Assembly (NCBI GenBank): GCA_019416065.1
Contig: DXYB01000020.1
Span: forward strand, 1 to 35,820
From: Acidaminococcus sp.
GTDB lineage: Bacteria > Bacillota > Negativicutes > Acidaminococcales > Acidaminococcaceae
Reading direction: 5' to 3'
DNA length: 35,820 nucleotides
Shown piece after piece: positions 22,968 through 30,463 of the stretch. Numbering within the stretch: position 1 is the stretch's first letter; each line of letters starts with the position of its first letter. Position numbers and translations under genes: made by a program. The notes under the pieces were generated by a model. That model was given only the letters and a program-made list of their open reading frames with translations. It was not told the DNA's origin and did not search any database.

Positions 22968-24311
22968 ATGAATATCGCTGTTGGTAAAGTATTTATGACG
23001 GCAACCAATGACCTGGCACTGCTTATGGTCTTCATGGTCATTGGTGTTGTTCTCCTGCAAGTTATAAAACCCCTGCAAAAGCTTTTTCTGCCTGCTGGTC
23101 TTATCGGTGGAGCAGTTGCTTTGGTATTAGGACCGCAAGTCTTGGGGCTAGTGCAGTTGCCCAAAACCTGGAACGGATTGCCAACGCCTATGATTAACGT
23201 AGTGCTTACCTGTGCCATTTTTGGTGTAACCATTAATCGTACAAAGATGAAAAACTATCTGGGAGCCATTAACCTTATTGTATTGACTTATTTTGCCCAA
23301 ATGTTTGTGGGCTGTCTCGTAGGTATTGGGCTAGGAAAAATCTGGAAAAGCTTGCCATACAGCTGGGGGCTGATGACGGTCTATACATATTGGGGTGGAC
23401 ACGGAGCCGCTACGACGGCTGGCACAGTCTTTGAATCTCTTGGTGTCCCAGATATGGTCAGTTTGGGCATCATTATGGCAACCTTTGGTCTTATTATCGC
23501 CATGGTCGCCGGAATTCCTCTTGTCAACTACGGCGTCCGTAAAGGTTGGGCTACTAATGTTTCCACAGAGGAAAACAGTACAGACATCCCGACTATTCTG
23601 GTTCCAGAAGAAAGAAGGAAACCGCTGGGCTTTGCTTCTGTTACCTCTGAATCCGTAAATGGACTGGCATTGCAACTTGGCTTTATCCTACTCAGTATCT
23701 TTATTGGTAGTACACTTTTCCAGACTCTAGCTAAAGTACCTATTCCTGTCTTTTCTTCTGTCATGAAAATGATTCCAGCACTACTGTATGGTATTGTCGG
23801 TGCCATTATCCTATGGGCTTTTATGCGCAAAACTGGTACGGATCACTATGCAGATATGGCCTCTGTTAATACAATCTCCGGTGTTGCCCTGGATATATGT
23901 GTTTGCTCGGCGACGGCCACGCTGAACTTAAAACTTTTTGCATCATTTTTGGCACCGCTTTTGATCCATCTGGTTTGCATCATCATTCTAATGCTCTTTA
24001 TATGCGTCATACTGTTGCGCCGTTGGATGAAACATGACTGGTTTGAACTTTGTCTCATGGCATTTGGACAAGGCCATGGTTCCACGCCATCCGGGCTTGC
24101 ACTGGCTCGCTGTGTAGATGCAGACCATAAATCAACAAGCTGGGAAGGATTTGGTGTAGCCCTTGGTGTATTTACGCCAATTACATCAACCCTTGCGGCA
24201 GTGTTACCTTTCGTAGCCGTTCATAGCCAATGGATTCCAGTCGGGATTGGCCTTATCGTAACAATTGCTTGTTTGCTCTTTGGTGAAAAAGTAATCAAGC
24301 AACAAGCTTAA
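22968..24311 (+). CDS. GltS-family sodium:carboxylate/glutamate symporter (second copy)
   Basis: 447-aa membrane carrier of the GltS family, longer and clearly divergent from the first GltS in the window. The paired signatures are present: VYTYWGGHGAATTAGTVFESLG in the first half and AFGQGHGSTPSGLALARCVD in the second, each within an inverted structural repeat. The second one differs from the GHCGFGLGATP of true GltS, so the substrate may not be glutamate. The ATG at 22968 follows GAGGAGG. It lies between the two hydroxyacid dehydrogenases and likely imports the compound they process, for example a hydroxylated dicarboxylate or glutamate analogue (inference). Confidence 0.87.
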   Translation: MNIAVGKVFMTATNDLALLMVFMVIGVVLLQVIKPLQKLFLPAGLIGGAVALVLGPQVLGLVQLPKTWNGLPTPMINVVLTCAIFGVTINRTKMKNYLGAINLIVLTYFAQMFVGCLVGIGLGKIWKSLPYSWGLMTVYTYWGGHGAATTAGTVFESLGVPDMVSLGIIMATFGLIIAMVAGIPLVNYGVRKGWATNVSTEENSTDIPTILVPEERRKPLGFASVTSESVNGLALQLGFILLSIFIGSTLFQTLAKVPIPVFSSVMKMIPALLYGIVGAIILWAFMRKTGTDHYADMASVNTISGVALDICVCSATATLNLKLFASFLAPLLIHLVCIIILMLFICVILLRRWMKHDWFELCLMAFGQGHGSTPSGLALARCVDADHKSTSWEGFGVALGVFTPITSTLAAVLPFVAVHSQWIPVGIGLIVTIACLLFGEKVIKQQA

Positions 24312-24336
24312 TGTGTAATAGAGGAGAGAAAACAAA

Positions 24337-25266
24337 ATGGCAAAAGTATTATATACAGAAAACGTTGATCCCATAGGTCCGGAAATGCTAAGAAATGCTG
24401 GTATAGACGTCACCATGGCTGATCGTAATGAAAAGCTCATTGAAAAGGAAATGTTGACAGCCGATGCAGTTGTAACCAGAATATATGAACTTCCTATTTC
24501 TATGCTGGAAAAGGCAACCAATCTGAAAATTGTAAGTAAACATGGAGTGGGCTATGATAACATACCGGTAGACTGGTGCAAAGCTCATGGCATTGCTGTC
24601 ACCATAACACCTGGGGCTAACAGTCAATCCGTAGCAGAACACACAATTGCACTCATGCTAGCACTTGCGAAGAACTTAGCAATTGTAACAAAAGCCTATC
24701 GAGAAAAAGGTTTTATTGCAAAAAATTCGGTGCCCGGGATGGAAATCTTGGGCAAGACTCTAGGGATCATCGGTATTGGTCATATTGGTAGTAAAGTTGC
24801 CAAAATGGGATTAGGTCTAGGCATGAAAATCATTGCTTATGATCCCTATGTAAAGGCAGTCCCGGATGGTGTTGTCTTACTGGATAATAAGAACGATGTG
24901 GTCTCTCATGCGGATGTGTTGACGCTACATACTGTGCTTAACGAGGAAACGCGAAACATTGTGGGCGCCCAGGAAATTAATCTAATGAAACAAGGCGCTA
25001 TCTTTATCAATTGCGGGCGTGGTCCTCTAGTGAACGAAACTGCTCTCATCAAGGCTCTTCAAGAGAAAAAACTAGCTGGTGCCGGGCTTGATGTAACTGC
25101 ACAGGAACCATGTGATCCTGATTCCCCACTTTTTGCTATGGACAATGTCCTTTTAACCCCACACTATGCCCCCACAACGCACGAAAGTGCCGTCAACGTC
25201 TCTCGCGTCGCGGCACAAAATATTTTGGACATCCTTGGAGGAAAAAAGCCAGAGGGCTTACTCTAA
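24337..25266 (+). CDS. D-2-hydroxyacid dehydrogenase (PGDH-like) 2
   Basis: 309-aa paralogue of the dehydrogenase upstream in the operon, with KHGVGYDNIPVDWCKAHGIAVTITPGAN, the Rossmann motif LGIIGIGHIGSKVA, catalytic Arg in NCGRGPLVNE, Glu in TAQEPCD and His in LTPHYAPTT. No ACT domain. It starts 25 nt after the carrier gene behind GAGGAGAG and is the last gene of the operon. Two paralogous dehydrogenases in one operon suggest two oxidoreduction steps, or opposite directions or substrates, around the aldolase step. Confidence 0.9.
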   Translation: MAKVLYTENVDPIGPEMLRNAGIDVTMADRNEKLIEKEMLTADAVVTRIYELPISMLEKATNLKIVSKHGVGYDNIPVDWCKAHGIAVTITPGANSQSVAEHTIALMLALAKNLAIVTKAYREKGFIAKNSVPGMEILGKTLGIIGIGHIGSKVAKMGLGLGMKIIAYDPYVKAVPDGVVLLDNKNDVVSHADVLTLHTVLNEETRNIVGAQEINLMKQGAIFINCGRGPLVNETALIKALQEKKLAGAGLDVTAQEPCDPDSPLFAMDNVLLTPHYAPTTHESAVNVSRVAAQNILDILGGKKPEGLL

Positions 25267-25398
25267 GGAGCATCTCTCCAGCTAATTGCATAGTGGAATC
25301 CCGAAATAAACAAACTCCTGCTATTTATAACCATAGAAGCCCATACCAAAAGCAAGGAAAAAATAGCCGGCTTTTATCCCTGCAAAACCAGTATTCCC

Positions 25399-26274
25399 CT
25401 ACTTCCTCGCCAAAATGACCACCATGGTCATGATACACAGTGCCCCCAAGGACTCAGCCAGGCCAATACGATTGCCCAGGAACAGAACGGAAAAGAAATA
25501 GGCGGACAAGGGCTCAAAAGCGGCCAGCGCACCAGTTTCCGACGCTGCAATATAGCGGGTGCTTTCCAGGTAAACGGTATAAGCCACAAAAGTGCCTAAA
25601 ATTAGCAGTACCCCAAAGGCGGAAAGCGTAGCGGCCGTCACTGGCGTCACAGGAACCTGGGGCGCATTCACCGCCCATAGAAGCAGTGCATTGCCAAGAC
25701 TGCCCCATCCTAAAACCAAAAGGCAGCTATACTTGCGCAGCAGCTGCGCCGCATACAGGGTGTACCAAGCCATGCCAAAGGCGCTGACAATCCCCCAAAA
25801 TAGCGTGTCCGCACTGATCGCCAGAGACGCCCCTTTCCCTTGGGTTGCAATAAGCCCTGTGCCCACAATAGCCAGCACGACGGATATGATTTCTTTTTTG
25901 CGAGGAGCCCGCCGTTGCTGCACCAAGGTATAGGCCAGTAAAATCGCTGGCATCAAATATTGCAATACCGTAGCGGTAGCGGCATTACTACTGGCAATGG
26001 CCCGAACAAACGGGACCTGCATACCGTACATACCCAGCACAATAAATTTTAGCAGCAGCAAGGGATCTTCCCGTAAAGGGCGCAGCATATCCATTTTTTG
26101 AAACAAGCACCATGCCAAAAATGCCACGCTGGTACAGACCATCCTGGCAAACAGTACAGTCTGCCAGGACCATGCCTGGTAATGCATGAGATACTCGATA
26201 CAGTTACTGCTGCTGCCCCATAGGGAGGCCCCTAAGAGGACCATCCCGATGCCAATTTTTCGATTTCTGTCCAT
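25399..26274 (-). CDS. EamA/DMT-family transporter 1
   Basis: 291-aa inner-membrane protein with ten predicted helices in two EamA repeats (about 5-140 and 150-288; GASLWGSSSNCIEYL, AATATVLQYLMPAILLAYT, TGALAAFEPLSAYFFSVLFLGNRIG). DMT proteins commonly export amino acids or metabolites; the substrate here is unknown. It starts 9 nt after dinB and is probably co-transcribed with it. It is the first gene in the G+C-richer right-hand part of the window. Confidence 0.9.
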   Translation of the reverse strand: MDRNRKIGIGMVLLGASLWGSSSNCIEYLMHYQAWSWQTVLFARMVCTSVAFLAWCLFQKMDMLRPLREDPLLLLKFIVLGMYGMQVPFVRAIASSNAATATVLQYLMPAILLAYTLVQQRRAPRKKEIISVVLAIVGTGLIATQGKGASLAISADTLFWGIVSAFGMAWYTLYAAQLLRKYSCLLVLGWGSLGNALLLWAVNAPQVPVTPVTAATLSAFGVLLILGTFVAYTVYLESTRYIAASETGALAAFEPLSAYFFSVLFLGNRIGLAESLGALCIMTMVVILARK

Positions 26275-26283
26275 GTGTCCTCC

Positions 26284-27432
26284 CTAGCGACTGCCTTTAT
26301 GGATACTCTCTTCGCCAAACCGTTTCTTAATTGCATCCAGCGCCGCATTTTGCTTGCTGGCTTTTTCCGTGCGTCCATCCAGAGAAAGGGACGGGCTACC
26401 GCCTTCTGTCAGATGGCTGACGGACACCCCCAAAAGACGCACCGGTTCTTTCCAAGTGACCTGCCCTGCCAAAATCCGCACCTGCTCCCGCAATTCCTCG
26501 TCCAGCTGTACAGGTTCTTCCAGGGTACGGCTGCGGGTTAATAGCTGAAAGCGGGCCGTTTTGATTTTCAAAGTTACCGTATACCCGGAAAGTCCCGCCC
26601 GTCTAAGTCGCCATCCCACCATCTGGCACAAGTCCCACAAGGCTTTCAGGCAGGCTGCTTTGCCGATTAAATCCTGCCCAAAGGTGATTTCCTTTCCCAA
26701 AGATTTTCGCCTTTCATCCGGCACCACCGGACGGTCATCTAGGCCATTGGCCCGGTTACGAATTTCTTCTGCGGCTTTCCCCAAAAGCGGACGGAGAACG
26801 GACAGGTCGCAAGTCGCCAGTTGCCCTATGGTGGTAATTCCCCACTGCCGCAGGGCTTCCACAGATTTTTTCCCCAGGCCGAAAATCCGGCTGACAGGAA
26901 GCTCTGCAATGCGTTTTGCCGCCTGCTCAGGAGGAATAATCACCAATCCATCTGGTTTTTCCAAATCACTGGCCAGTTTGGCCAAAAATTTATTTGGGGC
27001 AATCCCCACAGAGGCGGTAAGACCCGTCTCTTTTTTGATTCGATCTTTGATATGGCGGCCTATTTCCAAAGGACTCCCCAAAAGCTGCTCGGATCCCGTA
27101 AGATCCAAGAAGGCTTCATCAATAGAAAGGGGTTCCACCAGCGGGGAAAACTGATGAAAGATCATCCGTATTTTTTCCGACAGTTCCTGGTATCTGGCAA
27201 AGCGTCCGGGAATAAAAATACCTTCCGGACAAAGCTGCCGGGCTTTGACCATGGGAAGTGCAGAATGGACGCCGAATTTTCTTGCCTCATAGGAAGCGGT
27301 CGACACCACGCCCCGCTGGGACAAACCGCCTACAATCACAGGTTTTCCCCGATACTCCGGGTGATCCAGCTGTTCCACGGAAGCAAAGAAGGCATCCATA
27401 TCCACATGCATGATCCATCGTTTTGCTCCCAT
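26284..27432 (-). CDS. dinB: DNA polymerase IV (DinB)
   Basis: Y-family translesion polymerase, 382 aa. The palm motif HVDMDAFFASVEQ (Asp11) and the catalytic LSIDEAFLD supply the metal-binding acids. Further marks are GVVSTASYEARKFGVHSALPM, the fingers/thumb SVGIAPNKFLAKLASDLEKPDG, the helix-hairpin-helix RIFGLGKKSVEALRQWGI and a little-finger domain to about 350. The tail has only a weak clamp-binding-like SLSLDG rather than a clear QLSLF. RBS AAAGGAGGG precedes ATG. No LexA-box-like operator was recognised just upstream. Confidence 0.96.
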   Translation of the reverse strand: MGAKRWIMHVDMDAFFASVEQLDHPEYRGKPVIVGGLSQRGVVSTASYEARKFGVHSALPMVKARQLCPEGIFIPGRFARYQELSEKIRMIFHQFSPLVEPLSIDEAFLDLTGSEQLLGSPLEIGRHIKDRIKKETGLTASVGIAPNKFLAKLASDLEKPDGLVIIPPEQAAKRIAELPVSRIFGLGKKSVEALRQWGITTIGQLATCDLSVLRPLLGKAAEEIRNRANGLDDRPVVPDERRKSLGKEITFGQDLIGKAACLKALWDLCQMVGWRLRRAGLSGYTVTLKIKTARFQLLTRSRTLEEPVQLDEELREQVRILAGQVTWKEPVRLLGVSVSHLTEGGSPSLSLDGRTEKASKQNAALDAIKKRFGEESIHKGSR

Positions 27433-27481
27433 ACGCGCCCTCCTTTGTACAAAAAAAAGACGGGCATGCCGCCTTGTTTTG

Positions 27482-28039
27482 TTATAGCAGGCCGTAATGT
27501 TCCATCACGGCCTTAATGCCCAAAAGTACCAGTACCAGTCCGCCAGCTCGTTCCGCTCGGGCTTTGCCCCACATACCAATTACGTTACCCAGGGCGCAGC
27601 CCAAAAAGGATAGGCAAAACGTTACAGTCCCGATTTCCAGCACTGTTGGCAGGATTGCCAGCTCCATAAAGGCAAATCCCACCCCCACACCCAAAGCGTC
27701 CAAACTGGTGGCAAGCGCTAGCCCCAACATGGTCATAAAGTCGGTGCCCGGTGTTTTATCTTCATCCTCGGAAGCCTCTCGGATCATATTAATACCGATA
27801 TAGCTCAGAATTACCAGGATGATCCAGTGGGAATAGGCCGTGGCTGCCCGGGCAAAATGGCTCCCCAGCTCATACCCTAAAAAAGGCATCAGGGCCTGAA
27901 AGCCACCAAACCAAAGCCCAAAAATAATGCCGCCCCAGAACCGTTTTTTGCCGGGCATTTTTAATCCCCCGCACACGGCGACGGCAAAGGCATCCATGGA
28001 TAGAGAAACGGCTAGCAGAAATAACGTGCCTGCACTCAT
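27482..28039 (-). CDS. mntP: Manganese efflux pump MntP
   Basis: 185-aa, six-helix manganese exporter (formerly YebN/DUF204). The two repeats carry the transport Asp residues: Asp16 in SLSMDAFAVAVCGG and a second in ATSLDALGVGVGFA. It overlaps the stop of the preceding 105-aa gene by 4 nt (ATGA), so it is translated with it. No yybP-ykoY manganese riboswitch was recognised upstream. Confidence 0.93.
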   Translation of the reverse strand: MSAGTLFLLAVSLSMDAFAVAVCGGLKMPGKKRFWGGIIFGLWFGGFQALMPFLGYELGSHFARAATAYSHWIILVILSYIGINMIREASEDEDKTPGTDFMTMLGLALATSLDALGVGVGFAFMELAILPTVLEIGTVTFCLSFLGCALGNVIGMWGKARAERAGGLVLVLLGIKAVMEHYGLL

Positions 28040-28353
28040 GCTTTCCCCAGACCCTGCAGCACAAAATACGTCAGAAATTGCAGTACGCGCAGTTCTTTTT
28101 CACTGTGCCGTTTGTCTTCTCCGATTTTATCAAAAACAAGAAGCGCTGCCTGCAGCATGGCCTTGTTGATCCCGTGCTGCCGGACCCCGCCGCCAGCCAC
28201 AGAACGGGCAAAGGCGTCCAGAACGGTCAGACTTTGCCGTTTCTGAGCGCCTGTAAATTTGGTGCAACCCAAAATATGCTTTTTGATGCACTCCTTCTGT
28301 TCCAAAAAGTCCTTTTTATCCAAAAGGAGCTCCTTTGTATCCTGCTGAGCCAT
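28036..28353 (-). CDS. Conserved-looking hypothetical protein upstream of mntP (105 aa)
   Basis: Small soluble, charged, mostly helical protein with no signal peptide or membrane segment and no family I recognise. It has a good RBS (AAGGGGAG 6 nt before ATG), and its stop overlaps the mntP start, so it is a real gene coupled to manganese export. A role in metal handling is only inferred from this link. Confidence 0.75.
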   Translation of the reverse strand: MAQQDTKELLLDKKDFLEQKECIKKHILGCTKFTGAQKRQSLTVLDAFARSVAGGGVRQHGINKAMLQAALLVFDKIGEDKRHSEKELRVLQFLTYFVLQGLGKA

Positions 28354-28431
28354 CTTGCACTCCCCTTTGCTTCAAATTGTCTAGCAATTATATCATTAGA
28401 GGGCCGCAATCAGCAAGAAAAAACCTGGAAA

Positions 28432-29301
28432 TTATTTCCGTTCACTGGCGATCATGCCTCCCAGGACCAGGATAATCCCTACACATTGCAGCAAAGAAAC
28501 CGGTTCCTGCAAGACAAAAATTGACAAGAGCACCGCCACAATAGGATCCACATAGCTTAATAGCGCCGTTATTTGGGCCGGAACTTTCTGCAGCGCCCCG
28601 AAATACACGGCATAGGCAATCCCCGTGTGGAAGACGCCTAATAACAGCAAAAGGGCCCAACCCATGGTATTCATACCGGAAACATCCAAATTGCCCGTGC
28701 CCAGGCAATAGCCGCACAAAATCAGCGCCGCTACCCCCAATTGGACAGCCGTTTCTTCAAAAGGATCCAGCCCCTGGATCGTTTTAGCAACGATGATAAT
28801 GCCCGCATAAAACACAGCGCCCAAAAGCGCAAACAAAAGGCCCAATAGATCTACATGCTGGGCGTCGCCGCCCAAAACGCCAGACACCAGCAGCATCCCA
28901 AATACTGTAATCACCGCACAGCCGATTTTCCAGCGACCCAAATGTTCATGGAACACAAACGGCGCCGCCACCAGCATAAATACAGGTGCCATATAGTAGC
29001 ACAAGGTGGCAATCGCCACGGTTGTATGGTTAAAAGCCTCAAAAAAGCAGGTCCAGTCCAGTCCCATCAAAAGACCGCAGACAAGCAAACGGGACAGTCG
29101 CTTACGCAGCATGGCCAGATGAACAGGGCGGTGCAGTACACCTATCAATACCACAAGGCTGAGACAGCCCAAGACTGCCCGCAACAGGGCCAGGGGGACC
29201 GAAGGCATAGCAATATTACGCCGCACCAGCCCAATCGTGCCAAATACCGCCATAGAAAGCAGCAATTGCCCGGTAGGCGATACCAGTGCAGAGTGCCTCA
29301 T
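28432..29301 (-). CDS. EamA/DMT-family transporter 2
   Basis: 289-aa ten-helix exporter of the EamA family, only distantly similar to the other copy. Typical blocks are VFGTIGLVRRNIAMPSVPLALLRAVLGCL, FNHTTVAIATLCYYMAPVFMLVAAPFVFHEHLG and KVPAQITALLSYVDPIVAVLLSIFVLQEP. It starts 32 nt after glsA behind GGAGGAGG and is probably in the same transcript. An amino-acid export role next to glutaminase is plausible but unproven. Confidence 0.9.
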   Translation of the reverse strand: MRHSALVSPTGQLLLSMAVFGTIGLVRRNIAMPSVPLALLRAVLGCLSLVVLIGVLHRPVHLAMLRKRLSRLLVCGLLMGLDWTCFFEAFNHTTVAIATLCYYMAPVFMLVAAPFVFHEHLGRWKIGCAVITVFGMLLVSGVLGGDAQHVDLLGLLFALLGAVFYAGIIIVAKTIQGLDPFEETAVQLGVAALILCGYCLGTGNLDVSGMNTMGWALLLLLGVFHTGIAYAVYFGALQKVPAQITALLSYVDPIVAVLLSIFVLQEPVSLLQCVGIILVLGGMIASERK

Positions 29302-29333
29302 TCTATGTTCCTCCTCCCCTTAGCAATTTACTG

Positions 29334-30275
29334 CTAAAATTCTTTGCTGTCAAAAACGTGGAGCCCCAGGTCTTTTGACAATACCTGGAGAATCTTTTCC
29401 CCGCCCACGCTATTGCCTTTTTTGTTGAGCATGGGGCCAAAGGTGCCAATACCCACGCCATGCCGGGCAATGGCACAAATGCCGCCGCCTACGCCGCTTT
29501 TGCTGGGTAATCCCACCTTTACCGCATATTCCCCAGATTCATCATACATGCCGCAGAGCATCATAAGGGTGGTCACAATCCGTACGATCTGGGAATCCAC
29601 CACTTGTTCCCCGGTGGCAGGATCTACCCCATGATTGCTGAGGATCATGCCGCAATGGGCGAGATTGCGCGCTGTTACCATAACGGAACAGGCACGAAAA
29701 TACACATCTAAAATCTCTTCCGGCTCCCCTGCCAGTACGTTATCACTTTTTAGCAGATAGGCAATGGAGCGGTTTCGGGTACCGGTGCGTTTTTCCGACT
29801 GGTACACGGCTTCATTGAGACAGATCCGATCATCACCGCACAGTTTGCGCACAAGATCCAAAAATGCACCAAAAGGATCGTCCGATTCAATGCAGCTGGT
29901 AGCAACAATGGCTCCTGCATTGATCATGGGATTAAAGGGGCGCCAATCCTTCAGTTCCAATTGGAGAATACTGTCAAACCGATCTCCGGTAGGCTCCATC
30001 CCGATTTTGCTAAAGACTTTGTCATACCCTGCCGTCTGTAGGGCCAGGATGAGCGTAAACGTTTTGGAAATGCTCTGCATGGTAAAAGGAATATTGTACT
30101 CCCCTGCATGATATTCCGTACCGTCTTTTTTCATCAAGCAAACCCCCAGATTTCCCGGGTTTGCTTTCGCAAGTTCTGGAATATAGCTGGCTACCTTTCC
30201 CTCAAACAATACGTTCCGTCCGGTAAGCAGCGCTTTTTCCAAAATCCGTTGTACTTCCGCTTGATCCATGACCAT
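29334..30275 (-). CDS. glsA: Glutaminase A
   Basis: 313-aa serine-dependent glutaminase that hydrolyses glutamine to glutamate and ammonia in the cytoplasm. The beta-lactamase-like active site is present: Ser68-x-x-Lys71 in FTMQSISKTF, together with NPMINAGAIV, SEKRTGTRNRSIAYLLKS, VKVGLPSKSGVGGGICA and the ending GNSVGGEKILQVLSKDLGLHVF. ATG at 30275 lies 7 nt after AAGGAGG. It sits between an AspT-like exchanger and an EamA exporter, a combination that recalls glutamine-dependent acid resistance or amino-acid fermentation modules. Confidence 0.96.
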   Translation of the reverse strand: MVMDQAEVQRILEKALLTGRNVLFEGKVASYIPELAKANPGNLGVCLMKKDGTEYHAGEYNIPFTMQSISKTFTLILALQTAGYDKVFSKIGMEPTGDRFDSILQLELKDWRPFNPMINAGAIVATSCIESDDPFGAFLDLVRKLCGDDRICLNEAVYQSEKRTGTRNRSIAYLLKSDNVLAGEPEEILDVYFRACSVMVTARNLAHCGMILSNHGVDPATGEQVVDSQIVRIVTTLMMLCGMYDESGEYAVKVGLPSKSGVGGGICAIARHGVGIGTFGPMLNKKGNSVGGEKILQVLSKDLGLHVFDSKEF

Positions 30276-30403
30276 TGCATTGCCTCCTTACAGGTCATTT
30301 TGTACATGTTGCAGTGCGTCCCACTGCTCGTCACAAACAATTCCGTCCCACAGGCAAAACTGCCAATAGGTCATAGGCATTGCCGCATTTACTTTATTGT
30401 AGC

Positions 30404-30445
30404 ATAAAAAATACTGGATACACAGTAGCATCCAGTATTTTTTAT
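30404..30445. terminator. Terminator after the AspT-like gene
   Basis: A perfect 16-bp inverted repeat (30404-30419 with 30430-30445) flanked by A6 and T6 runs, with a 10-nt loop, 18 nt beyond the stop codon. It acts on the minus strand and could work on both. Confidence 0.9.
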
Positions 30446-30463
30446 GAAATTATGGTTTGTCCG

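Noticed and set aside
24204..24521. Minus-strand frame bridging the second GltS and dehydrogenase genes
   Set aside because: Antisense to two well-supported genes with no RBS or similarity.
22031..25266. Naming the two dehydrogenases serA
   Set aside because: Both lack the C-terminal intervening and ACT domains and sit in a catabolic operon; the true serA is at 31996-33585.
27451..27470. Terminator between mntP and dinB
   Set aside because: A T-run exists on the minus strand but the preceding GGCATGCC palindrome leaves no room for a loop; only a very weak stem is possible.
26561..27516. Two long + strand open frames opposite dinB
   Set aside because: Basic, low-complexity products with no recognisable domains; dinB is complete on the other strand.
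28354..28431. Manganese riboswitch before the mntP unit
   Set aside because: The spacer upstream of the 105-aa gene is only about 80 nt and shows no yybP-ykoY-like structure.
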